Of a DNA stretch of 64,000 nucleotides, positions 1-7,062 are shown piece after piece. Where the stretch lies: IMG/VR virus record IMGVR_UViG_3300027985_000918, positions 310,001-374,000 of that record; one strand, 5' to 3'. Made by a program: the position numbers and the translations under genes. Origin of the DNA: a virus. The stretch's first letter is position 1. Every line of letters begins with the position of its first letter. The notes beneath the pieces were generated by a model. The model searched no databases. It worked only from the letters and a program-made list of their open reading frames with translations, and was not told where the DNA came from.

Positions 1-291
1 GAGTTGTCTCTTGATGCCCTCCAGGTCACCGTTCATCCTGGTGACCCGCTTGCTCGACCTCTTGATCACCTTCCGCTGAACCCTCAGCTCGTCCAAAGGA
101 ACCCCTTGAAGCTGCAAGGAGGAAGCGGGCTCGGAAGACTCCACTTCCACCACAACGATGGGATCTGCGGGGGCTGGCACTGGGGCAGATGCCGCTTCTT
201 CGTTGGGGTTCCCTGGGGGGGAAGAAGAGCTTGGGGTATCTGCCGCCACGCACCCCCCAAGGAACAGGAGAGCCAGGAGGCTACTGGCCAC
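1..291 (-). CDS. Lipoprotein, probable outer-membrane spanin (o-spanin), C-terminus outside window
   Basis: Seen: a GTG start at 289-291 opens a frame that stays open to the window edge (97 codons visible). Residues 1-14 form a hydrophobic signal ending in the lipobox LFLGGC (Cys14), followed by a Pro/Ser/Ala/Glu-rich linker and a basic, probably helical stretch. The start lies inside the last codons of the upstream membrane-protein gene (11-base overlap), the arrangement typical of Rz/Rz1-type spanin pairs. Family knowledge: o-spanins are short Pro-rich outer-membrane lipoproteins that bridge the periplasm with an inner-membrane partner. Inference: lysis of a Gram-negative host. It is longer than a minimal Rz1, so a different lipoprotein role is possible. 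Confidence 0.6.
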   Translation of the reverse strand, partial: MASSLLALLFLGGCVAADTPSSSSPPGNPNEEAASAPVPAPADPIVVVEVESSEPASSLQLQGVPLDELRVQRKVIKRSSKRVTRMNGDLEGIKRQL

Positions 292-541
292 CTCTCTCCC
301 GAAGAAGCTCTTTGATTTCCCGGATGTTGGCCTCGACGCCATTGAACTTTTCCTCCATGCGGAACAGCGTTTTTGAGTTCTGGCGAACCTCGGTGACCAC
401 GTCAGCCGCCTCCGCCTGATCATCTTCCAGAACTGCCAACCTTACCTCCAGGCTCACTGCCCAGATCATAAGGGGGACGACAAGGGCCGAGAGGATCTTG
501 AAGACCCACTCCCAGGTATTGCTGGTGGATTCGTCTGCCAT
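281..541 (-). CDS. Small membrane protein with coiled coil, probable inner-membrane spanin or holin-like protein
   Basis: 86 residues. A short polar N-terminus is followed by one hydrophobic segment (about residues 12-32), then a charged, heptad-like helix to the C-terminus. AAGGAGG stands just before the ATG. One transmembrane helix plus a coiled coil directly overlapping a lipoprotein gene fits an i-spanin; XhlA-like hemolysin/holin accessory proteins have the same shape, so the two cannot be told apart by eye. No enzymatic motif. Confidence 0.55.
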   Translation of the reverse strand: MADESTSNTWEWVFKILSALVVPLMIWAVSLEVRLAVLEDDQAEAADVVTEVRQNSKTLFRMEEKFNGVEANIREIKELLRERGGQ

Positions 542-585
542 TCCGTCCTCCTTTCACGGCGGGGGCTCTTTTATCTGAAGTCGGA

Positions 586-593
586 GTATAGTC
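586..593 (+). promoter_or_regulatory. Candidate TATA-type promoter motif upstream of thyX
   Basis: GTATAGTC lies 30 bases before the thyX ATG in a short non-coding gap and matches the GYYTATR-like motif found upstream of other operons here. No clear -35 box. Inferred from recurrence only. Confidence 0.35.
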
Positions 594-622
594 AGAAGAA
601 CGCAACCGCTAGGATAAGACCA

Positions 623-1591
623 ATGGCACTGCCACCCCACCTCCAAAAGTTCATGGACACCCCCATCCCCGTGCTCGATGACGGCCACGTTCAGCTTGTG
701 GACGTGATGGGGGACGACATGACCATCGTGAATGCTGCCCGGGTCAGCTACGGCGCCGGGACCAAACGGGTCTCTCAGGACCGGCACCTCATCCGGTACC
801 TCATGCGGCACCGGCATACCACCCCCTTAGAAATGTGCTCGATCACCTTCCGTGTTAGAGTCCCGATGGACACCTGGCGGCAGTGGATCCGGCATCGCAC
901 GGCGTCCGTGAACGAGTACAGCACCCGCTACTCCGAGGCCATCGGCAGTGCCCAGCATGTCACCGAGTGGCGTGCTCAGGCTACCAACAACAAACAAGGG
1001 TCCTCGGGGGTCATCACCGAATGGCCTACCGACGACGTGGGCGTCGGAACCTCCTGGCACGAGCAGTTCCCAGGCACAGACAACTACGAGAACCCCGGCC
1101 AGTACCTCTCCGAACGGGAGGCCGCCCTGCACAAGCTGGCCCGTGAGGTATACGAAGAGCGCCTGGCTTTCGGCGTCTCCCGGGAGGTGGCCCGCAAAGA
1201 CCTGCCGCTGAGCACCTACACTGAAGCGTGGTGGAAGATGGACCTCCACAACCTCTTCCACTTCCTCCGCCTCCGTTTGGACCCCCATGCCCAGCAGGAG
1301 ATCCGGGAGTACGCCAGTGCCATCGCCCAGATTGTGCAGTCGTGGGTGCCTTGGGCTTGGGAGGCATTCGAGGACTACCAGCTCAACGGCCTGTACCTCA
1401 CCCGCTTCGAGGTGGCAGGTCTGAAGGCCCTGCTTTCCGAGCTGGGCAACCTGTCGGGCGGTGATACCGAGGCTGCCACCCTCATGGCGCTCAAAGGTTC
1501 GGGTCTGCCCAAGGGCCGGGAGAAGCAGGAGTTCCAGGATAAACTGGTCAAACTCCTGCCCTGTGTCAGACGTGTTTCAACGAGTACCTGA
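623..1591 (+). CDS. thyX: Flavin-dependent thymidylate synthase ThyX
   Basis: 322 residues. The family signature RHRxxSxNxxSxR is complete at residues 90-102 (RHRTASVNEYSTR), preceded by the conserved HTTPLE stretch (65-70). ThyX converts dUMP to dTMP using methylene-tetrahydrofolate, FAD and NADPH, independently of ThyA. Length is somewhat above the usual 210-280 because of a C-terminal extension after about residue 265. AGGAT precedes the ATG. The last codons run into a damaged HNH-type frame, so the true C-terminal few residues (after KLVKLLP) may be altered. Together with dCMP deaminase and MazG-like genes it forms a phage dNTP-supply set. Confidence 0.93.
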   Translation: MALPPHLQKFMDTPIPVLDDGHVQLVDVMGDDMTIVNAARVSYGAGTKRVSQDRHLIRYLMRHRHTTPLEMCSITFRVRVPMDTWRQWIRHRTASVNEYSTRYSEAIGSAQHVTEWRAQATNNKQGSSGVITEWPTDDVGVGTSWHEQFPGTDNYENPGQYLSEREAALHKLAREVYEERLAFGVSREVARKDLPLSTYTEAWWKMDLHNLFHFLRLRLDPHAQQEIREYASAIAQIVQSWVPWAWEAFEDYQLNGLYLTRFEVAGLKALLSELGNLSGGDTEAATLMALKGSGLPKGREKQEFQDKLVKLLPCVRRVSTST

Positions 1592-1917
1592 ACAACCGCC
1601 TCACTTCCTGCCCCCACCTCAAAATCACTTCCCTGCGGGACACCGCCCGAAGCAACGCCAAATCCCGTAAGGTCCCTTTCGACATCCCCCAAGGATCATC
1701 TGCACTGCTTGTGGGATTCCCAGGAAGGGCGGATACCTCCGTCAGCCTTGATCGCAAGATCCCCGAGCTTGGGTATGTTGAGGGGAATGTGGTGCTGGCC
1801 TGCTGGGCCTTCAACCGCATGAGGCAAGATTTCAAACTTGATGTTCTGGTGAACTGCCGCCGGTTCCTCGATCGGCATGAGGCGGAGCAGTGCAAGGCGG
1901 ACTACACCTTTACGTGA
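1543..1917 (+). pseudogene. Remnant of an HNH/EndoVII-like endonuclease, frame-disrupted and without start
   Basis: The frame open from 1543 to the TGA at 1915 has no ATG, GTG or TTG in its first 160 bases. It encodes a Cys-containing stretch (CQTCFNEYL), then a basic stretch, then SLDRKIPELGYVEGNV and an FNRMRQDF block, which matches the C-terminal half of phage HNH endonucleases (SLDRxxPxxGYxxGNV...NRxK). Between them (about 1685-1735) the homologous-looking zinc-knuckle segment ICTACGIPRKGG lies in a different frame, so two compensating shifts would be needed. A C5 run at 1686-1690 sits at the first break. Either a decayed homing-type nuclease or sequence errors. Another frame there also reads plausibly, so the exact break points are uncertain. 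Confidence 0.5.
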
Positions 1918-2276
1918 TCCAAAGCGCCACCACGGGTGCCATCAAAATAGGACGGTCCTCTGACCCGGAACGTCGCCTCCGAGACCTCCAAACCGGCTCC
2001 CCCTTCCGACTAAAGATCATCCTGGTCATTGAGGGCGGGGGATGGCGGGAGTCCGAACTCCACCAACGGCTTCGGCGCTATCGCTCCCAGGGCACTTACA
2101 AAGGGGAATGGTTCATCGAGCCCGCACTGGGAGAACTCCCCAACGACATCTACGAGCGCCTGGACCTCGATGATGTGAACACCTGGTGGGTGACCGATGC
2201 GGGGGCCGTTCACTTTCCGGGGCCCCCCCAGAATCAGGGATGGGCGCCCGGTTCGGGATGCCACCACCCCCGATAA
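1890..2276 (+). CDS. GIY-YIG superfamily protein, T5orf172/MUG113 type
   Basis: 128 residues from a GTG that overlaps the preceding remnant; GAGGCGGAG lies upstream. The N-terminus shows LYVIQS, then AIKIGRSSDPERRLRDLQTG and a later Gly/Glu-rich block with GEWF, the pattern of the T5orf172/MUG113 branch of GIY-YIG nucleases. Catalysis is likely DNA nicking, but the substrate is unknown. It follows thyX and an HNH remnant, a common place for selfish endonucleases. The last 25 residues are Gly/Pro-rich and look like a tail without domain structure. Confidence 0.7.
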   Translation: MQGGLHLYVIQSATTGAIKIGRSSDPERRLRDLQTGSPFRLKIILVIEGGGWRESELHQRLRRYRSQGTYKGEWFIEPALGELPNDIYERLDLDDVNTWWVTDAGAVHFPGPPQNQGWAPGSGCHHPR

Positions 2277-2279
2277 TCA

Positions 2280-2287
2280 GCCTATGG
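2280..2287 (+). promoter_or_regulatory. Candidate TATA-type promoter motif
   Basis: GCCTATGG is 45 bases before the ATG at 2332 in a non-coding gap; same core as the minus-strand motif set (GYYTATR). No -35 element recognised. Confidence 0.35.
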
Positions 2288-2331
2288 ATCCCTCCCCAGT
2301 AGGCTCTTCAGAAATAAAACGGAGATGAGGC

Positions 2332-2652
2332 ATGAGCACAAACATCAAGGAAATGCGGGCCACCTGGGCTCGGGCGAAGCAGGCTGGCCCGAGGCTCGAT
2401 CCGCAGACCATCGACACCATCCGCCAGTACACTAACCGCAATCTCCACACCGAAAGCCTCATTCTGGTAGCTGAGATCTTCGGGATGGATAGACTGGCAG
2501 AGCAGTACCGGCTCATCCAGAAGTTGGCAGGCACCTTCGGCCACACGCCCTCCGAGTTGATGGACCTCCGCTACCGCATCTCCAAGCCGCTGTACGACAG
2601 GGCCCGGAAGACCCCGTTGCCTACTGGAGAAACCCTCGTAGATCTGCTCTGA
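2332..2652 (+). CDS. Hypothetical protein
   Basis: 106 residues, GGAGATG upstream of the ATG. Predominantly charged and helical in appearance, no Cys, no membrane segment, no motif recognised. It precedes the radical SAM gene by about 90 bases on the same strand and could be co-transcribed from the motif at 2280. Function not assigned. Confidence 0.65.
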   Translation: MSTNIKEMRATWARAKQAGPRLDPQTIDTIRQYTNRNLHTESLILVAEIFGMDRLAEQYRLIQKLAGTFGHTPSELMDLRYRISKPLYDRARKTPLPTGETLVDLL

Positions 2653-2741
2653 GCTTTACCTTCCTCGGAAGTTCCCCTAAACCCGCCAGCAGGTAACCGA
2701 CCCTCTTCGGCAAGTAGTGCTCCAGCAACATGGAGGAACAT

Positions 2742-3698
2742 ATGCGCCTGGAGAAGATTGGTTTCTACACACTAAGCGACAGCCGAGCCCACTCGGCCTC
2801 GGAAACCTCCCCCTTGATGCGCTGTGAGCTACTGCTCACGGATGCCTGCAATTTCCGATGCCCCTATTGCCGGGGCCTTAAGCCGGACCAGAAGGGCACC
2901 CTCCCTCTGAATCAGGCGATGTACACGGTGCAACTCTGGTGTGACCAGGGGCTCCAGAACGTCCGCTTCTCGGGAGGAGAGCCAACCCTGTACAAGGGTC
3001 TCCCGGAATTGGTCTCCTACTGCAAGACCCGAGGGGTCAATCGAATCGCCGTCTCCACGAACGGCTCCATGCCCCTCCAGCTCTACAAGGGGCTGATCCG
3101 GGCTGGAGTCAACGACTTCTCCATCTCCCTGGATGGGGGCTGCTGCGCTGTGGGCGACGAGATGTCCGGTGGTGTCACCGGCTCCTGGAGCCGAGTGGTT
3201 GAGAACATCCGGCAGATCTCCAAGCTCACCTATGTGACGGTAGGCATGGTCTTCACCGAGGCCAACGTAGAGCAGTGCGTCGAAGCGGTCATGTTCGCAC
3301 GCAGTCTAGGGGTGTCCGATGTGCGAGTCATCCCCTCAGCCCAGTTCAACCAGGCCCTGACGAAACTGGCAGATCTGCCGTCCGAAACCCTGGACACCTT
3401 GCCCATTCTAAAGTACCGCATCCAAAACCTACGGGAGGGACGCCACGTCCGGGGGTTTGACGACCACCCGAAGTGCTGGCTGGCCCTCGACGACATGGCG
3501 GTAGTCCAGGACAAGCACTACCCCTGCATCATTCACCTTCGTGAGGGCGGAGCCCCCATCGGGACAGTCGGCCCTAACATGAGGACGGAGAGAGCCCTCT
3601 GGGTCAGGAACCACGATCCCCACTCCGACCCTATCTGCCGGGCGAACTGCTTGGACGTGTGCCTCGACTACAACCGCAAAGCGGGGGAGGGGCGATGA
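2742..3698 (+). CDS. Radical SAM enzyme with C-terminal Cys cluster
   Basis: 318 residues from the ATG at 2742, chosen because GGAGGA ends 4 bases before it; an in-frame ATG at 2730 would place that SD inside the gene. CNFRCPYC at residues 36-43 is the CxxxCxxC site that binds the 4Fe-4S cluster and SAM; SGGEP further on is the SAM-binding GGE motif. The C-terminus has several Cys (CW, PCI, CRANC, C), suggesting an auxiliary cluster as in SPASM/twitch proteins. Substrate unknown: neighbours are two small unknown proteins (2332-2652, 3788-4147), which could be substrates or unrelated. No queuosine or cofactor genes lie nearby. Confidence 0.88.
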   Translation: MRLEKIGFYTLSDSRAHSASETSPLMRCELLLTDACNFRCPYCRGLKPDQKGTLPLNQAMYTVQLWCDQGLQNVRFSGGEPTLYKGLPELVSYCKTRGVNRIAVSTNGSMPLQLYKGLIRAGVNDFSISLDGGCCAVGDEMSGGVTGSWSRVVENIRQISKLTYVTVGMVFTEANVEQCVEAVMFARSLGVSDVRVIPSAQFNQALTKLADLPSETLDTLPILKYRIQNLREGRHVRGFDDHPKCWLALDDMAVVQDKHYPCIIHLREGGAPIGTVGPNMRTERALWVRNHDPHSDPICRANCLDVCLDYNRKAGEGR

Positions 3699-3787
3699 TC
3701 TCGGCAGAAAAACTAGGCTGGTCTCCCTTTGCTCGAAAAGGCGGGGAGCAGCAAAACCCATTGGAGAATGGCTGAGCCGGAGACGAC

Positions 3788-4147
3788 ATGAAAAGTGCTG
3801 ATTCGGACATCCTCTACTACGGAAACGGAAGAGGCGGGGCTGCGGTTTCCCTTGATGATGGGATCACCGTCATCGTGGCTACCGGAAGAACCCTCGACCG
3901 GACTGGGGTCCCCATGTGGGAGGAGACCGACTTGGAGGACATCGAGGCCCTTCTCACCGAGCCTCAGAAGAAGGCCATCCAGGACTATCGGAATCGTCCC
4001 CCGCTGACCCCTCTTCAGGAAATGGCTGAGCGCCTGCGAAGGAAAACGGCTCTCCGACTGCGGAGAGAGAATGCTCAGCCCAACTCGCACACCTACCTGG
4101 GGCAGCTCGGGGAGGAAGCCTTGGTAGTGATGTCCGAGGAAGACTGA
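3788..4147 (+). CDS. Hypothetical protein
   Basis: 119 residues, acidic centre and basic, helical C-terminal half (RLRRKTALRLRRE). No motif recognised. Its last 55 bases overlap the convergent GIY-YIG gene on the other strand. It lies 90 bases after the radical SAM gene in the same direction. Confidence 0.6.
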   Translation: MKSADSDILYYGNGRGGAAVSLDDGITVIVATGRTLDRTGVPMWEETDLEDIEALLTEPQKKAIQDYRNRPPLTPLQEMAERLRRKTALRLRRENAQPNSHTYLGQLGEEALVVMSEED

Positions 4148-4506
4148 GTCCACTTCGGGTCCCGCACCCACGGGTGAGAGGGACCTTCTCCCCTACACCA
4201 CTTCGAGTCGTCTGTGGACCACCTTGTCCTGGCTGTACCCCTTTTCCCCCTCTTCAGAGCCATCTCCGCCTTGAGCGCCTCCGAGCGGTTGGCATAGGGG
4301 CCGTACAGCGCCCTAGGCTCCCAGGGCCTGTGCTTGGACGTATACTTCCCGCCCCCCTGGATTTCTCCGTTGTGCTGACGAATTCTCCGAGAGGGATCCG
4401 TTGTGGACCCCACGTAATGGAACCCTGGGAGAGGCTTACCCCTCCGATCCACACGGAGTTCCTGACTTTGAATCACGTAAACCCACCAGTTTTTTTCGCT
4501 ATCCAT
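4093..4506 (-). CDS. GIY-YIG endonuclease
   Basis: 137 residues. VYVIQS (residues 9-14) and HYVGSTTDPSRRIRQHNG (about 30-47) are the GIY-YIG core with the catalytic Arg, followed by YTSKHRPWEP and an E-rich helix (SEALKAEMALKRGKR), as in the SLX1/UvrC-type single-domain nucleases. The last 30 residues are unlike the family and overlap a convergent gene. Probably nicks DNA; it could be a homing enzyme or a repair-type nuclease. It is the second GIY-YIG relative within 3 kb. Confidence 0.85.
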   Translation of the reverse strand: MDSEKNWWVYVIQSQELRVDRRGKPLPGFHYVGSTTDPSRRIRQHNGEIQGGGKYTSKHRPWEPRALYGPYANRSEALKAEMALKRGKRGTARTRWSTDDSKWCRGEGPSHPWVRDPKWTQSSSDITTKASSPSCPR

Positions 4507-4537
4507 GTGGTAACTCGGAGATGTCTGCCAGTAGGTA

Positions 4538-4550
4538 GGGTGAACTAGAG
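4538..4550 (+). promoter_or_regulatory. 13-base motif shared with the phoH upstream region
   Basis: GGGTGAACTAGAG, 23 bases upstream of the lipoprotein ATG. The identical 13-mer occurs on the minus strand at 6960-6972 upstream of phoH. Probably a promoter or operator; role inferred only from identity and position. Confidence 0.4.
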
Positions 4551-4573
4551 GACCCTATCACAGGAGAAGTCCC

Positions 4574-5989
4574 ATGAGAAGCATGAACCTGATCACCATC
4601 ACCATCTCCCTCATCCTGGCCTCTTTCCTCGGGGGCTGCCTCGAACCGGAACTGTCCCCCGAGTCCTACAGAACCTTCTCGGAAGGTCCTGCAGACACTA
4701 CCCCCCCGACCCCTGAGGAGGAGGATCTCGACAACCCAGTGGATGAGCCGGACAGCACGGTTCCCGAAGATCCCTTCAAGTACCCCGACCTTGGGGTATG
4801 GCAGCGCCAGCGAGTGCTGTCCTGGGAACCGGGAACCATGGAAGGTTGGAGCCCCGACCTGACAATCCCGGACTGGGCACTCCCGGACCCTGAGGACCCT
4901 GAGGACCCTGAGGACCCCGTTCCCAACCCGGTCCTTCCCCCAGCAGTGGATAGCGGGGACAACAACCCCTGCACCTGGGACTCCGGTGACGAACCCCCCG
5001 TCCCCCGCAGCGGGTTCGTGAGCGACCAGCCGGGCTCCCTGAGAGACCTGGTGGAGATGGCCGATGGATCCTTCATGTTCACGGGATCGAGTGGATTCGC
5101 CGCTGCTACCTACGGGTTCGGCTACCTGAGGGAGTGGGTCTCCGAGTACGAAGGCGACTACGGCGGGGCTATCCTGTCGGAGGGCACAAACCTCGTCAGT
5201 CTCGGACGGACCGATGGCGGAGATCTCCAAATCGTCCGGCAGGGTGGATCCGGGGAACTGCTCTCCTCCACAGTGGTGAATGGAGAGAACCTGCACGTCT
5301 ATGACTCGGTTCCCCACCCCAACGGTTACGTGGTGCTCTACTACCAGGCGGGGACCCAGATGCACTCGGTATCCCTCCTGACCCCGGAGGGAGAGACCAT
5401 GTGGGAACTTCCCCTGCGGAACGCCCACCAGCTCGTCCAGACAGAGAGGGGGTTCGCCGTGGTAGGGGCCTCCGAGGACTGGCTGTCCACATGGGTTCGG
5501 GAATACGACCTCGACGGAACTCTCGTATGGGAAGCCAGCATCGAGATGGGTGGGGTACGCCACCGCCGACTGGCCGTGACAGAGGGTGGGGAGTTCGTGG
5601 TGACGACGGCTTCCTACGAAGAAGCCTACGTATCTTTGCTGAGCCATGAGGGCGGTGTCCTCTGGACCTCGGTCCTCCAGTCCCCGTCGGACCAGTCCTA
5701 CGAGTTCAACGCAGTGGCCGTGGCAGTAGAAGGCATTTACGTGGGGGGACGTCGCTACAACGGGGACAACACCCAGACGGGGGTCCTGTTCCTTCTGGAT
5801 GCCGAGGGATCCCCCTTGGGTTCCTGGGATCTGGCTTCCCCCAACCCCTACAACGACACATCGGTGCTCGGGATTCACCCTCTCCCGGAAGGTGGGGCAG
5901 TAGCCCACGGGGTGTTCGACCACAAGGGGTTCTGGCAAATCGTCAGCCCCCTCGGGTTCTGCACTGAACCCGAGGGTGCCTCCGAATAG
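4574..5989 (+). CDS. Large secreted lipoprotein with beta-propeller-like domain
   Basis: 471 residues. Signal peptide residues 1-22 end in the lipobox ASFLGGC; AGGAGAAG precedes the ATG. Residues 25-130 are a Pro/Asp/Glu-rich linker including a DPE tandem repeat. From about 150 on, short strands rich in Gly/Trp/Asp and WT/WE pairs recur, as in PQQ- or Kelch-like propellers; no catalytic motif. A phage-encoded lipoprotein of this size would sit at the host envelope. Possible roles are superinfection exclusion or host-surface change (inference). Ends one base before the convergent phoH stop. The acidic linker style resembles lipoproteins of Myxococcota-like bacteria, a weak hint at host. Confidence 0.8.
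   Translation: MRSMNLITITISLILASFLGGCLEPELSPESYRTFSEGPADTTPPTPEEEDLDNPVDEPDSTVPEDPFKYPDLGVWQRQRVLSWEPGTMEGWSPDLTIPDWALPDPEDPEDPEDPVPNPVLPPAVDSGDNNPCTWDSGDEPPVPRSGFVSDQPGSLRDLVEMADGSFMFTGSSGFAAATYGFGYLREWVSEYEGDYGGAILSEGTNLVSLGRTDGGDLQIVRQGGSGELLSSTVVNGENLHVYDSVPHPNGYVVLYYQAGTQMHSVSLLTPEGETMWELPLRNAHQLVQTERGFAVVGASEDWLSTWVREYDLDGTLVWEASIEMGGVRHRRLAVTEGGEFVVTTASYEEAYVSLLSHEGGVLWTSVLQSPSDQSYEFNAVAVAVEGIYVGGRRYNGDNTQTGVLFLLDAEGSPLGSWDLASPNPYNDTSVLGIHPLPEGGAVAHGVFDHKGFWQIVSPLGFCTEPEGASE
4886..4918 (+). repeat. Tandem 9-base repeat (Asp-Pro-Glu codons)
   Basis: Three perfect copies of GACCCTGAG (4886-4912) and a partial fourth inside the lipoprotein linker, encoding (DPE)n. Length change by slippage would stay in frame. 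Confidence 0.85.
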
Positions 5990-6946
5990 CTACCGGGGAA
6001 TCGAGACAACCCTGCCTGAAGTCTTCCTGGCCTGATACTCTTCGATGGCCTCCACGATGGCTGCTACCAGAGGATGCCGAACCACGTCCCGGGTTCCAAA
6101 CTCATGCACCCCGATTCCGGGGATATGGGACAGAACGCTCACCATCTCGGACAGCCCCGAAGACTTCCTTTCCAAATCGACCTGGGTCACATCCCCCGTC
6201 ACGATGCACCGGCTATCCTCCCCCAGGCGGGTCAGAAGCATAGTGAGCTGCTGCCAGGTGCAGTTCTGAGCCTCATCTAGCAGAACGAACGCATTGGAGA
6301 GGGTGCGTCCCCGCATGTAAGCCAGAGGAGCGATCTCGATTTTGCCTTCCTTCTTCAGGCGATCTACCCGGGCTTTGCCCATGAGGGTGTTGAGAGCATC
6401 GAACAGCGGCTGAAGGTACGGGTTCACCTTCTCATCAAATGTCCCCGGCAGGAAGCCCAGACTCTCGCCGGCCTCAACTGCCGGGCGGGTAAGGATGATC
6501 CTCTCCACCTCACCAGTGAGGAACGCATGAATGGCGGCGGCCACCGCCAAGTACGTCTTTCCGGTACCCGCAGGACCGATGCCGAAAACGATGTCATGGT
6601 CCCCGATCTTCTCCAGATACTCGGACTGTCCCTCCGTCTTCGGTTCGACGTTGCTGTAGGTGATGGGCTTCCGGCTGCTACGCTTCTTCATGTAGGCATC
6701 CATCATTGCGGAGCTAGTCGAGTGGCCCTGGTGTGCCTTCAGACTAATGAAGTTCACCAGATCCGTGACGTACTCCAGGTCATGCTCGGAGCGAGCGTTC
6801 AGCACGAGCTTCTTGGACTGAACCCGTATGCGGGTGCCAAGCCGCTGGAGAAAACGAATCGTGGCCCAGTCTGTCCCACAGAACAGGGCCAGTACGGACT
6901 CGTCCTGGAATTTGAATACACGCTTGAAGGGGAAAGGTTCGTTCAT
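5990..6946 (-). CDS. phoH: PhoH family ATPase
   Basis: 318 residues. Walker A GPAGTGKT at 124-131 and Walker B VLLDEAQN at about 219-226, with the PhoH-typical [10 protein letters not shown] and the late TGDxxQ motif (TGDVTQVDL). The N-terminal 100 residues form an additional domain like the KH-like N-terminus of bacterial PhoH. PhoH proteins are ATPases, with RNA-processing or helicase roles proposed; the phage role is unsettled. Tail-to-tail with the lipoprotein gene. The upstream region holds an 8-base hairpin and a shared 13-mer. Confidence 0.93.
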   Translation of the reverse strand: MNEPFPFKRVFKFQDESVLALFCGTDWATIRFLQRLGTRIRVQSKKLVLNARSEHDLEYVTDLVNFISLKAHQGHSTSSAMMDAYMKKRSSRKPITYSNVEPKTEGQSEYLEKIGDHDIVFGIGPAGTGKTYLAVAAAIHAFLTGEVERIILTRPAVEAGESLGFLPGTFDEKVNPYLQPLFDALNTLMGKARVDRLKKEGKIEIAPLAYMRGRTLSNAFVLLDEAQNCTWQQLTMLLTRLGEDSRCIVTGDVTQVDLERKSSGLSEMVSVLSHIPGIGVHEFGTRDVVRHPLVAAIVEAIEEYQARKTSGRVVSIPR

Positions 6947-6956
6947 GGACAGGCCC

Positions 6957-6984
6957 CCACTCTAGTTCACCCACCTTAGAGTGG
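6957..6984 (-). promoter_or_regulatory. Inverted repeat and shared motif upstream of phoH
   Basis: CCACTCTA (6957-6964) pairs perfectly with TAGAGTGG (6977-6984) around a 12-base loop, 11 bases before the phoH start. On the minus strand the right half contains GGGTGAACTAGAG, identical to 4538-4550, and TAGAGTGGGGG, also present upstream of the gene at 28389-28802. Likely promoter/operator. Confidence 0.45.
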
Positions 6985-7062
6985 ATGATAGCGGCCCTAC
7001 CGAACAGAGAGAAGCCCCGAGAGGACGGAGGGAGTTGCAGGTGGGCGGGAGGTGTCAGCCTG

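Noticed and set aside
1711-1917. Independent 68-residue gene from the GTG/ATG-like codon near 1708
   Set aside because: It starts inside the conserved HNH-like block and would lack its zinc part; it is better read as the tail of the disrupted gene.
4499-5938. 479-codon open frame antisense to the propeller lipoprotein
   Set aside because: It has an improbable composition (Gly/Val/His-rich without structure), no SD and lies exactly over a well-supported signal-peptide gene; GC-rich codon use leaves antisense frames open.
6957-6984. Hairpin as transcription terminator
   Set aside because: It lies upstream of phoH on its strand and far from the end of the vWA gene, and has no T-run; a control site is more likely.
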